NCBI GenBank assembly: GCA_946480485.1
Contig: CAMLJW010000019.1
Location: 1-23,679, forward strand
Length of the DNA: 23,679 nucleotides
DNA from: an uncultured Streptomyces sp.
GTDB lineage: Bacteria; Actinomycetota; Actinomycetes; Streptomycetales; Streptomycetaceae
Reading direction: 5' to 3'
Shown here: piece by piece, positions 15,425 to 22,291 of the stretch
How the letters are laid out: each line of letters opens with the position of its first letter
How positions within the stretch are numbered: the stretch's first letter is position 1
Position numbers and translations under genes: made by a program
The notes under the pieces: model-generated
What the model was told of the DNA's origin: nothing
Databases searched by the model: none
The model's input: the letters and a program-made list of their open reading frames with translations, nothing else

Positions 15425-16215
15425 CGGTCCCTAACGACCCCGTACGCGCCTGGCACCGGCTCGCCGACACCTCCGTGCTGCTCGATGGCTTCCATGCCCT
15501 CAAGCACGCCGTGCGCTTCCGGGCCCGGATTCCGGTGGCCGTCACCACAGACCGGCGGGGCGCCCTCGCGCTGGCCGAGGAGCTGGCCCCGGACGTAGGG
15601 GACACGCTCGACGAGCTGCTTGTGGAGGTACCCGCGGCGACGTTCAAAGCCCTCGTCCCACGCCCGCACCCCACCGCGGTGGCCGCCCTCGCGGTACGCC
15701 CCTCCGCTGCGGGCAATGTGGAGACGCTGGCCCAAACGCCCCGTCCGGCACCCGTCGTCGTCCTCGACAACCCCCGCAATCTGGGCAACGCCGGAGCCGT
15801 GATCCGCCTCGCCGCCGGCTTCGGCGTGATGGGCGTGGTCACGACGGGCACGCTCGACCCCTGGCACCCCGCGGTCGTACGCGCTGGAGCGGGCCTGCAC
15901 TTCGCCACGGCCGTGGAGAGGCTGGCCGTGGCCGAGCTGCCCCCCGGCCCGGTGTTCGCCCTCGACCCGGAAGGCGAGGACATCCGTGGCCTGAAGCTCC
16001 CGGACGACGCCGTGCTCGCCTTCGGCTCCGAGCGCAGCGGCCTGTCCGCCGAACTGCGCGCCCGCACCGACCACCTGGTGTCTTTGCCGATGCGCCCACA
16101 GGTCTCCAGCTACAACCTCGCGACCAGTGTGGCCATGACGCTGTTCCACTGGAGCGCGACCGGGGGCAGGGCAGAGAGCGGGGCCGGGGAGCCAGGTCGT
16201 GCCGGGCAGCCCTGA
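15421..16215 (+). CDS. TrmH/SpoU-family RNA 2'-O-methyltransferase
   Basis: The 264-residue SPOUT enzyme transfers a methyl group from S-adenosylmethionine to a ribose in tRNA or rRNA. The exact target cannot be read from the sequence. The three SpoU motifs are present: DNPRNLGNAGAVIRLAAGFG (116-135), VLAFGSERSGLS (198-209), and the knot SLPMRPQVSSYNLATSVAMT (221-240). The short N-terminal domain (about 1-105) may be the RNA-binding part. The start overlaps the HTTM stop (ATGA), so it is the third gene of the DUF5819-HTTM operon. It converges on paaN, with 32 bases and strong hairpins between them. Confidence 0.93.
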   Translation: MTVPNDPVRAWHRLADTSVLLDGFHALKHAVRFRARIPVAVTTDRRGALALAEELAPDVGDTLDELLVEVPAATFKALVPRPHPTAVAALAVRPSAAGNVETLAQTPRPAPVVVLDNPRNLGNAGAVIRLAAGFGVMGVVTTGTLDPWHPAVVRAGAGLHFATAVERLAVAELPPGPVFALDPEGEDIRGLKLPDDAVLAFGSERSGLSAELRARTDHLVSLPMRPQVSSYNLATSVAMTLFHWSATGGRAESGAGEPGRAGQP

Positions 16216-16227
16216 TACCTGCCCGGC
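16201..16227. terminator. Bidirectional hairpin at the end of the methyltransferase gene
   Basis: GCCGGGCAG (16201-16209) pairs perfectly with CTGCCCGGC (16219-16227) across a 9-base loop that contains the TGA stop. It lies between convergent genes, where it can act in both directions. There is no U tract, which is usual in GC-rich actinobacteria. Confidence 0.75.
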
Positions 16228-16233
16228 GGGACC

Positions 16234-16265
16234 GTGCGAAGGCAGGCTCACGCCTCCCTTCGCAC
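16234..16265. terminator. Second hairpin, overlapping the paaN stop
   Basis: GTGCGAAGG (16234-16242) pairs with CCTTCGCAC (16257-16265), and the paaN stop (16248-16250) lies in the loop. With the adjacent hairpin it forms a double terminator between convergent genes. Confidence 0.65.
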
Positions 16266-17942
16266 CTCCACCACCCGGAAGCGGTTGGCCACGAAGGCCC
16301 CGTCGCACAGTGCCGCATTCGCCGCCGGGTTGCCGCCCGATCCATGGAAGTCCGAGAAGGCCGCCGTCTGGTTGACGTAGACCCCTCCGGTCAGGTTCAG
16401 CGAGAGCTGGGCGCACTCCTCCAGACAGGCCTCCTGCACGGACTGCTCGACCTCCTCCGAGGTCGTGTACGCGCCGACCGCCATCGCACCCTTGTCGCCG
16501 ATCGTGCGTCGCAGCAGCTTCACGGCGTCCGCGGCCGAGTCGACGGCGACGGCGAAGGAGACCGGTCCGAAACACTCGCTCATGTAGGCCGCCTCGGCGT
16601 CCGGCTTGGCACCGTCCAGTTTGACGATCACCGGCGTACGGACGACCGCGTCCGGGAACTCCGGGTTGCTGATCTCCCGTGAGGCGAGGGTGACTTCGCC
16701 CAGCCCGGCAGCGGCCTCCAGGCGGGCCGTCACCTCCGGGTTCACGATCGCGCCGAGCAGGGCGAGCGCACGGGCGTCGTCCCCGAGGAGTCCGCCGACC
16801 GACCTCGCCAGGTCGGCGACCACCTCGTCGTACGACTTGGGGCCGGCGTCCGTGCGGATGCCGTCGCGGGGGATCAGCAGGTTCTGCGGGGTCGTGCACA
16901 TCTGGCCGCTGTAGAGGGACAAGGAGAAGGCCAGGTTCGACAGCATCCCCTGGTAGTTGTCGGTCGACTCCACGATCACCGTGTTGACGCCCGCCTTCTC
17001 CGTGTAGACCTGCGCCTGTCGGGCGTTGGTCTCCAGCCAGTCGCCGAACGCCGTCGAGCCCGTGTAGTCGATGATCCGGATCTCCGGGCGTAGGGCCAGT
17101 GTCTTGGCGATGCCCTCTCCAGGGCGCTCGGCGGCCAGGGCAACCACATTCGGGTCGAAGCCCGCCTCGGCGAGCACCTCGCGGGCCACCTGGACGGTGA
17201 GCGCGAGTGGCAGCACCGCGCGCGGGTGGGGTTTCACCAGGACCGCGTTACCCGTGGCGAGGGAGGCGAACAGGCCCGGATAGCCGTTCCACGTCGGGAA
17301 GGTGTTGCAGCCGATCAGCAGTGCGATGCCGCGGGGCACGGGCGTGAACCGCTTGTTCAGCGCGAGCGGATCGCGCTTGCCCTGGGGCTTGGTCCACTCG
17401 GCGGTGACCGGGGTACGGACCTGCTCCGCATACGCGTACGCCACCGCCTCCAGGGCGCGGTCCTGGGCGTGCGAGCCGCCCGCCTGGAACGCCATCATGA
17501 AGGCCTGACCGCTGGTGTGCATGACCGCGTGCGCGAACTCGTGCGTGCGATCGCTGATCCGCTTGAGGATCTCCAGGCACACCACGGCACGTGCCTCGGC
17601 GCCCGCGTCACGCCATGCGCGCCCTCCCGCCCGCATGGCCGGGAGCAGTACGTCGATGTCCGCGTGCGGGTAGGTGATCCCCAACTCGATGCCGTACGGG
17701 GACGCTTCGCCGCCCACCCAGTCGTCGGTGCCGGGCTGGCCGAGATCCAGGCGGCCGTCCAGCAGGGCGTCGAAGGCGGCCTTGCCCTCCGCCACGCCCA
17801 GGCTGCCGTTCTCGCCGTACGCCTTGGGGTGCTCGGGGTGCGGTGACCAGTACGCGCGCGTGCGGATGGCTTCCAGCGCCCGGTCGAGGGTGGGCCGGTG
17901 CTGGGTGATCAGCTGGTGCGCGGTGAGTTCGGCGGCGGCCAT
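16248..17942 (-). CDS. paaN: PaaN-type aldehyde dehydrogenase of phenylacetate catabolism
   Basis: The 564-residue ALDH-superfamily enzyme matches the PaaN form that has only the dehydrogenase part, without the C-terminal MaoC-type hydratase of E. coli PaaZ. The expected role is oxidation of the ring-opened aldehyde of phenylacetyl-CoA breakdown. Motifs are LVKPHP (K237), IDYTGSTAFGDWLE (291-304), VYTEKAGVN (E315) and the catalytic Cys349 in SLYSGQMCTTPQN. A long N-terminal helical extension (1 to about 190) is typical of this subfamily. Because the hydratase domain is absent, ring opening needs a separate enoyl-CoA hydratase not in this window. It is divergent from the paaH-like gene across a 147-base promoter region that holds a TetR operator. 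Confidence 0.94.
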   Translation of the reverse strand: MAAAELTAHQLITQHRPTLDRALEAIRTRAYWSPHPEHPKAYGENGSLGVAEGKAAFDALLDGRLDLGQPGTDDWVGGEASPYGIELGITYPHADIDVLLPAMRAGGRAWRDAGAEARAVVCLEILKRISDRTHEFAHAVMHTSGQAFMMAFQAGGSHAQDRALEAVAYAYAEQVRTPVTAEWTKPQGKRDPLALNKRFTPVPRGIALLIGCNTFPTWNGYPGLFASLATGNAVLVKPHPRAVLPLALTVQVAREVLAEAGFDPNVVALAAERPGEGIAKTLALRPEIRIIDYTGSTAFGDWLETNARQAQVYTEKAGVNTVIVESTDNYQGMLSNLAFSLSLYSGQMCTTPQNLLIPRDGIRTDAGPKSYDEVVADLARSVGGLLGDDARALALLGAIVNPEVTARLEAAAGLGEVTLASREISNPEFPDAVVRTPVIVKLDGAKPDAEAAYMSECFGPVSFAVAVDSAADAVKLLRRTIGDKGAMAVGAYTTSEEVEQSVQEACLEECAQLSLNLTGGVYVNQTAAFSDFHGSGGNPAANAALCDGAFVANRFRVVEVRREA

Positions 17943-18019
17943 CAGGGACCATCTCCTCGTCTCAAGAGCTCTCCGTTGAGCTCCGACCTGGGCGGGAATG
18001 GGCAGTCAGAGTTAGAGTA

Positions 18020-18033
18020 ACCGAACGATCGGT
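18020..18033. promoter_or_regulatory. TetR-type (PaaR-like) operator between paaN and paaH-tetR
   Basis: The 14-mer ACCGAACGATCGGT, followed by CGGT, is identical to the site at paaA. For paaN it falls between a weak -35 (TTGTAC) and a TACTCT -10 (16-base spacing, minus strand). It is also upstream of the divergent gene pair that ends in the TetR gene, which suggests autoregulation. Confidence 0.8.
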
Positions 18034-18057
18034 CGGTACAAGGGGGTCCGCCGAGCC

Positions 18058-18066
18058 TGTGGAAAA
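18058..18066 (-). promoter_or_regulatory. TTTTCCACA element in the paaN/paaH intergenic region
   Basis: This is one base away from the DnaA-box consensus, on the minus strand, and set in sequence almost identical to that upstream of paaA. It lies 24 bases beyond the operator when viewed from paaN. Confidence 0.5.
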
Positions 18067-18089
18067 CCTCGTGCGGGAGGATCGCGAGC

Positions 18090-18854
18090 ATGACAGCACT
18101 CGACCTCGCCGACCCGGTGGCCGTCGTCGGCACCGGCACCATGGGCCAGGGCATAGCCCAGGTCGCGCTGGTCGCCGGCCACCCGGTGCGGCTGTACGAC
18201 GCAGTGCCGGGCCGCGCTCGGGCCGCGGCCGAAGCCATCGGGGCCCGTCTTGACCGGCTTGTCGAGAAGGGCCGGCTGAGCGGCGGCGACCGGCACGCCG
18301 CGCGCGCCCGGCTATGCCCGGCCGAGAGCCTTTCCGAACTCGCCGGCTCGAATCTCGTGGTCGAGGCCGTCCTGGAGCGGCTCGACGTCAAGCAGCAGCT
18401 GTTCCGCGAGCTCGAGGAGGCCGTTTCGGACGACTGCCTGCCCCTGGCGCTCGACTACCGGAGGGCGACCCGGATCGCCCTGTGCGCCTCACAGGACACC
18501 CGGCAGCAGACCCTCGTCGAGGCCACCGGACTCTTCCAGGCACTCGGCAAGGACGTCAGCGTCATCGGGGACGCGCCCGGCATGATCGTCGCCCGGACCG
18601 TGGCGCGGATCGTCGACCTGGCTCACGACGCCGTCTCCAAGGGGGTGGCCACCGAGGAGGACGTCGACACGGCGATGCGGCTGGGCGTCAACTACCCGCT
18701 GGGGCCCTTCGAATGGGGCCGCAGGCTCGGCAGGGTCTGGGCGCACGACCTCCTGGAGGAGCTCCATCTGCGGGAACCGTCGGGCCGCTACGCGCCCTCT
18801 CTCGCGCTGTACCGCCACGGGCACGCCGCGGACAAGCGGGAGGGCACCACATGA
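18090..18854 (+). CDS. PaaH-like 3-hydroxyacyl-CoA dehydrogenase with a large internal deletion
   Basis: The 254-residue product joins two pieces of a family that is normally about 500 residues or more. Residues 8-117 are the start of the NAD-binding Rossmann domain (PVAVVGTGTMGQGIAQVALV, VVEAVLERLDVKQQLF). Residues 119-254 match the last domain of double-domain enzymes (LALDYRRATRIAL, GLFQALGKDVSVIGDAPGMI, MRLGVNYPLGPFEWG). Everything between is missing: the NTSS segment, the catalytic His region (GMHFFNP), its partner Glu, and the first dimerisation domain. The join is in frame at about 18438-18446. It is expected to be inactive as a dehydrogenase. SD GGGAGGA precedes ATG 18090. It overlaps the TetR gene (ATGA). 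It may be considered a pseudogene. Confidence 0.85.
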   Translation: MTALDLADPVAVVGTGTMGQGIAQVALVAGHPVRLYDAVPGRARAAAEAIGARLDRLVEKGRLSGGDRHAARARLCPAESLSELAGSNLVVEAVLERLDVKQQLFRELEEAVSDDCLPLALDYRRATRIALCASQDTRQQTLVEATGLFQALGKDVSVIGDAPGMIVARTVARIVDLAHDAVSKGVATEEDVDTAMRLGVNYPLGPFEWGRRLGRVWAHDLLEELHLREPSGRYAPSLALYRHGHAADKREGTT

Positions 18855-19441
18855 CCACCGCCAAGCGTGACACCTACACACCGGAGACGTTGCTCTCCGT
18901 CGCCGTACAGGTCTTCAACGAGCGGGGCTACGACGGCACGTCCATGGAGCATCTCTCCAAGGCGGCCGGCATCTCCAAGTCGTCGATCTACCACCACATC
19001 GCGGGCAAGGAGGAACTGCTGCGCCGCGCCGTCAGCCGGGCGCTTGACGGGCTCTTCGGGATCCTCGACGAGGAGCACGCGCGCGGTGGGCGTGCCGTGG
19101 AGCGCCTGGAGTACGTCACGCGGCGCATGGTCGAGGTGCTCACCGCCGAACTGCCGTACGTGACGCTCCTGTTGCGTGTGCGCGGCAACACCGACACCGA
19201 GCGCTGGGCCCTGGAGCGGCGCCGGGAGTTCGACCACCGCGTGGCCGAGCTCCTGAAGGCGGCGGCGGCCGACGGCGACGTCCGCGCCGACGTGGAGTTC
19301 GGGCTCGCCACCCGGCTGGTCTTCGGGATGATCAACTCGCTGGTCGAGTGGTACCGGCCCGACGGCCGGGGCACGGGCGAAAGCGAAGTCGCCGACGCGG
19401 TCGTGCGGTTGGTCTTCGAGGGACTGCGCAAGGAGGGCTGA
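18851..19441 (+). CDS. TetR-family regulator, PaaR-like
   Basis: The 196-residue repressor has an N-terminal helix-turn-helix (about 33-53, MEHLSKAAGISKSSIYHHIA) followed by an all-helical ligand domain with LTAELPYVTLLLRVRGNTDTE and a C-terminal GMINSLVEWYRPDG. This fits the PaaR group of TetR regulators, which sense phenylacetyl-CoA or related acyl-CoAs. The ligand is inferred from context only. The start at 18851 overlaps the stop of the paaH-like gene. Three copies of a 14-bp TetR-type palindrome nearby (paaA, paaN/paaH, bkdA) are the likely targets, one of them its own promoter. Confidence 0.9.
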   Translation: MTTAKRDTYTPETLLSVAVQVFNERGYDGTSMEHLSKAAGISKSSIYHHIAGKEELLRRAVSRALDGLFGILDEEHARGGRAVERLEYVTRRMVEVLTAELPYVTLLLRVRGNTDTERWALERRREFDHRVAELLKAAAADGDVRADVEFGLATRLVFGMINSLVEWYRPDGRGTGESEVADAVVRLVFEGLRKEG

Positions 19442-19474
19442 GGGGCGGTCGGCCACCTTCGATCTCAGCCCTCC
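19432..19474. terminator. Bidirectional hairpin between tetR and bkdR
   Basis: GGAGGGCTGAG (19432-19442) and CTCAGCCCTCC (19464-19474) are perfect 11-bp arms around a 21-base loop. Each arm includes the stop codon of one of the two convergent genes, so the hairpin covers both 3' ends. Confidence 0.75.
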
Positions 19475-19965
19475 GGTTCCACGTCCTCCTCCTCGAACAC
19501 GAGCAGCGTCCGTGTGCTGCGTACCTCGGGGATGGACTGGAGCCTGGTCAGCACCAGTTCGCGCAGATTTCTGTTGTCCGGCGTATGCACCAGGAGCAGT
19601 ACGTCGAAGTCGCCGCTGACCAGGGCGATATGGGCCACCTCGGGGAGCGCCCGCAGCTGTTCGCGCACGGCGCGCCAGGAGTTCTGCACGATCTTCAGGG
19701 TGATGTACGCGGCGGCGCCCTGCCCGGCCCGCTCATGGTTGATCCGGGCGCCGAAGCCGCGGATCACGCCATCCTCGATGAGCCGGTTGATGCGCGCGTA
19801 CGCGTTGGCCCGTGACACATGGACACGCTCGGCCACGGAACGTATCGAGGCGCGGCCGTCCGAGCGCAGCATCTGCAGGATGTCCCGGTCGACGGCGTCC
19901 AGCGGGCGCGGAAGAAGGGCGCCGCGGCCGCCCTCCGGCCCCTCGACCATTTGTTCAGGTGCCAT
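19465..19965 (-). CDS. bkdR: Lrp/AsnC-family regulator, BkdR-like
   Basis: The 166-residue regulator has an N-terminal helix-turn-helix (LDAVDRDILQMLRSDGRASI, then SVAERVHVSRANAYARINRL, 43-62). The C-terminal RAM/AsnC ligand domain (about 83-160) contains VSGDFDVLLLVHTPDNRNLR. Such regulators sense amino acids and, next to bkd operons, control branched-chain keto acid dehydrogenase. The ATG at 19965 with SD GGGAGG is preferred; the open frame continues upstream to 20124, but that part covers the promoter and palindrome. It is divergent from bkdA with 173 bases between, and the 12-bp-arm palindrome there is a candidate binding site. Confidence 0.92.
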   Translation of the reverse strand: MAPEQMVEGPEGGRGALLPRPLDAVDRDILQMLRSDGRASIRSVAERVHVSRANAYARINRLIEDGVIRGFGARINHERAGQGAAAYITLKIVQNSWRAVREQLRALPEVAHIALVSGDFDVLLLVHTPDNRNLRELVLTRLQSIPEVRSTRTLLVFEEEDVEPEG

Positions 19966-20004
19966 GTCCCCCCGCCTCCCTACCATGGACGTACTGCGTC
20001 CATC

Positions 20005-20038
20005 CCAGGCTGTGGAGAACCGTTTGTCCACAGCCTGG
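20005..20038. promoter_or_regulatory. Perfect 12-bp-arm inverted repeat between bkdR and bkdA
   Basis: CCAGGCTGTGGA (20005-20016) and TCCACAGCCTGG (20027-20038) are exact complements around GAACCGTTTG. The right arm with its flank forms TTGTCCACA, the favoured Streptomyces DnaA box. TTGTCC (20024-20029) could also serve as a -35, with TAGCCA 18 bases on. It may be the BkdR site, a DnaA site, or both. Confidence 0.7.
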
Positions 20039-20066
20039 AGGTGCCTGTAGCCAAAATGTGCCGACG

Positions 20067-20080
20067 ACCGAACAATCGGT
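20067..20080. promoter_or_regulatory. TetR-type (PaaR-like) operator upstream of bkdA
   Basis: ACCGAACAATCGGT differs at one position from the two identical sites at paaA and paaN/paaH. It lies 59-72 bases upstream of the bkdA ATG, a few bases after the predicted transcription start (candidate -10 TAGCCA at 20048-20053). Confidence 0.72.
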
Positions 20081-20138
20081 AGGCGAGGCGCATCACAACC
20101 GGTGTGCCGCCGACCCACTCCCACGAGGAGGTGCCGTC

Positions 20139-21290
20139 ATGACGGTCATGGAGCAGCGGGGCGCCTACCGGCCCACCCCGCCGCCTGCCTGGCAGCCCCG
20201 CACCGACCCCGCTCCGCTGCTGCCCGACGCGCTGCCGCACCGCGTCCTCGGCACGGACGCGGCGGCCGCGGCCGACCCCGGGCTGCTGCGACGCCTGTAC
20301 GGGGGGCTGGTGCGCGGCCGTCGCTACAACGCGCAGGCCACGGCCCTCACCAAGCAGGGCCGCCTCGCGGTCTACCCCTCCTCCACCGGCCAGGAGGCCT
20401 GCCAGGTCGCCGCCGCGCTCGTCCTCGAAGAGCGTGACTGGCTCTTCCCCAGCTACCGCGACACGCTCGCCGCTGTCGCCCGCGGCCTCGACCCCGTGCA
20501 GGCCCTGACACTCCTGCGCGGCGACTGGCACACCGGCTACGACCCCCGCGAGCACCGCATCGCGCCCCTGTGCACCCCCCTGGCGACCCAGCTCCCGCAC
20601 GCCGTGGGCCTCGCACATGCCGCGCGCCTCCAGGGCGACGACGTGGTCGCGCTCGCCCTGGTCGGAGACGGCGGCACCAGCGAGGGCGACTTCCACGAGG
20701 CGCTGAACTTCGCCGCCGTCTGGCAGGCCCCGGTCGTCTTCCTCGTCCAGAACAACGGCTTCGCGATCTCCGTCCCGCTCGCCAGGCAGACCGCCGCGCC
20801 CTCCCTCGCCCACAAGGCGGTCGGCTACGGCATGCCCGGCCGCCTGGTCGACGGCAACGACGCCGCCGCGGTGCACGAGGTCCTGGGCGAAGCCGTGGCC
20901 AACGCGCGCGCGGGAGGCGGTCCGACCCTTGTGGAGGCGGTGACGTACCGCGTCGACGCCCACACGAACGCCGACGACGACATGCGCTACCGCGGCCAGG
21001 CCGAAGTCGAGGCCTGGCGCGCGCACGACCCGATCGGCCTACTTGAGCACGAGCTGACCGAGCGCGGGCTCCTCGACGAGGCCGGCATACGGGCCGCGCG
21101 CGAGGACGCCGAGGCGATGGCCGCCGACCTGCGCGAGCGCATGAACCAGGACCCGGCGCTCGACCCCAAGGACCTGTTCGCACACGTCTACGCCCAGCCT
21201 ACGACCCAACTCCTGGAACAAGAGGCGCAGTTGCGGGCCGAGCTGGCCGCCGCGGAGCGGCACCACGAGTCGGAAGGAGCCGCGCGATGA
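20139..21290 (+). CDS. bkdA: Branched-chain 2-oxoacid dehydrogenase E1 alpha subunit
   Basis: The 383-residue thiamine-diphosphate enzyme subunit decarboxylates branched-chain 2-oxoacids derived from Val, Leu and Ile. The ThDP/Mg motif runs from GDGGTSEGD (176-184) to NN (205-206). Also visible are STGQEACQVAAAL, FPSYRD (103-108, phosphorylation-loop neighbourhood), and YRVDAHTNADDDMRYR. The overall sequence matches Streptomyces Bkd E1 alpha better than pyruvate dehydrogenase. The ATG at 20139 has SD GAGGAGGTG. The stop overlaps bkdB (ATGA). In Streptomyces these products supply branched primers for fatty acid and polyketide synthesis. Confidence 0.95.
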   Translation: MTVMEQRGAYRPTPPPAWQPRTDPAPLLPDALPHRVLGTDAAAAADPGLLRRLYGGLVRGRRYNAQATALTKQGRLAVYPSSTGQEACQVAAALVLEERDWLFPSYRDTLAAVARGLDPVQALTLLRGDWHTGYDPREHRIAPLCTPLATQLPHAVGLAHAARLQGDDVVALALVGDGGTSEGDFHEALNFAAVWQAPVVFLVQNNGFAISVPLARQTAAPSLAHKAVGYGMPGRLVDGNDAAAVHEVLGEAVANARAGGGPTLVEAVTYRVDAHTNADDDMRYRGQAEVEAWRAHDPIGLLEHELTERGLLDEAGIRAAREDAEAMAADLRERMNQDPALDPKDLFAHVYAQPTTQLLEQEAQLRAELAAAERHHESEGAAR

Positions 21291-22291
21291 CCACCGTCGT
21301 GGTGAAGCCGGCCACCATGGCGCAGGCCCTCGGGCGCGCGCTGCGCGACGCGATGGCCGACGACCCGGCCGTCCACGTCATGGGCGAGGACGTCGGCACG
21401 CTGGGAGGTGTGTTCCGGGTCACCGACGGGCTCGCCAAGGAGTTCGGCGAGGACCGCTGCACGGACACGCCGCTCGCCGAGGCGGGCATCCTGGGGACCG
21501 CCGTCGGCATGGCCATGTACGGGCTGCGGCCGGTCGTGGAGATGCAGTTCGACGCCTTCGCGTACCCCGCTTTCGAGCAACTGATCTCGCATGTGTCGAG
21601 GATGCGCAACCGCACGCGGGGCACCATGCCCCTGCCGATCACGATCCGCGTCCCCTACGGGGGAGGCATCGGTGGCGTGGAGCACCACAGCGACTCCTCC
21701 GAGGCGTACTACATGGCGACTCCGGGGCTTCACGTCGTCACGCCCGCGACGGTCGCCGACGCGTACGGGCTGCTGCGGGCCGCCATCGCCTCCGACGACC
21801 CGGTGGTCTTCCTCGAACCCAAGCGCCTGTACTGGTCGAAGGACTCCTGGAACCCCGAGGAACCGCCGACCGTTGAACCGGTAGGCCGTGCGGTGGTGCG
21901 GCGCTCGGGCATCAGCGCCACACTCATCACGTACGGGCCGTCGCTGCCCGTCTGCCTGGAAGCGGCCGAGGCGGCACAGGCCGAGGGCTGGGAGCTCGAG
22001 GTTGTCGATCTGCGCTCGCTGGTGCCGTTCGACGACGAGACGGTCTCCGCGTCCGTACGGCACACGGGGCGGGCCGTCGTGGTGCACGAGTCCGGGAGCT
22101 TCGGCGGGCCCGGCGGGGAGATCGCCGCGCGGGTCACCGAGCGGTGTTTCCACTACCTGGAGGCACCGGTGCTGCGTGTGGCCGGGTTCGACGTCCCGTA
22201 CCCTCCACCGATGCTGGAGCGGCACCATCTGCCCGGCGTCGACCGCATCCTGGACGCGGTGGCGCGTCTGCAATGGGAGGCGGAGAACTGA
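21287..22291 (+). CDS. bkdB: Branched-chain 2-oxoacid dehydrogenase E1 beta subunit
   Basis: The 334-residue transketolase-like subunit completes the E1 active site with E1 alpha. Typical blocks are VMGEDVGTLGGVFRVTDGL (31-49), CTDTPLAEAGILGTAVGMAM, PVVEMQFDAFAYPAFEQLIS, and the C-terminal VVDLRSLVPFDDETV and VVHESGSFGGPGGEIAARV. E1 beta supplies residues that stabilise the reaction intermediate and the C-terminal interface that binds E2. The start overlaps bkdA by four bases, and the stop shares one base with the E2 start (TGATG). Confidence 0.96.
   Translation: MTTVVVKPATMAQALGRALRDAMADDPAVHVMGEDVGTLGGVFRVTDGLAKEFGEDRCTDTPLAEAGILGTAVGMAMYGLRPVVEMQFDAFAYPAFEQLISHVSRMRNRTRGTMPLPITIRVPYGGGIGGVEHHSDSSEAYYMATPGLHVVTPATVADAYGLLRAAIASDDPVVFLEPKRLYWSKDSWNPEEPPTVEPVGRAVVRRSGISATLITYGPSLPVCLEAAEAAQAEGWELEVVDLRSLVPFDDETVSASVRHTGRAVVVHESGSFGGPGGEIAARVTERCFHYLEAPVLRVAGFDVPYPPPMLERHHLPGVDRILDAVARLQWEAEN

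Noticed and set aside
15037..16899. 620-codon minus-strand open frame
   Set aside because: It lies opposite the HTTM gene, the methyltransferase and part of paaN, is low-complexity Gly/Arg-rich and has no domain. It is a GC-rich shadow frame.
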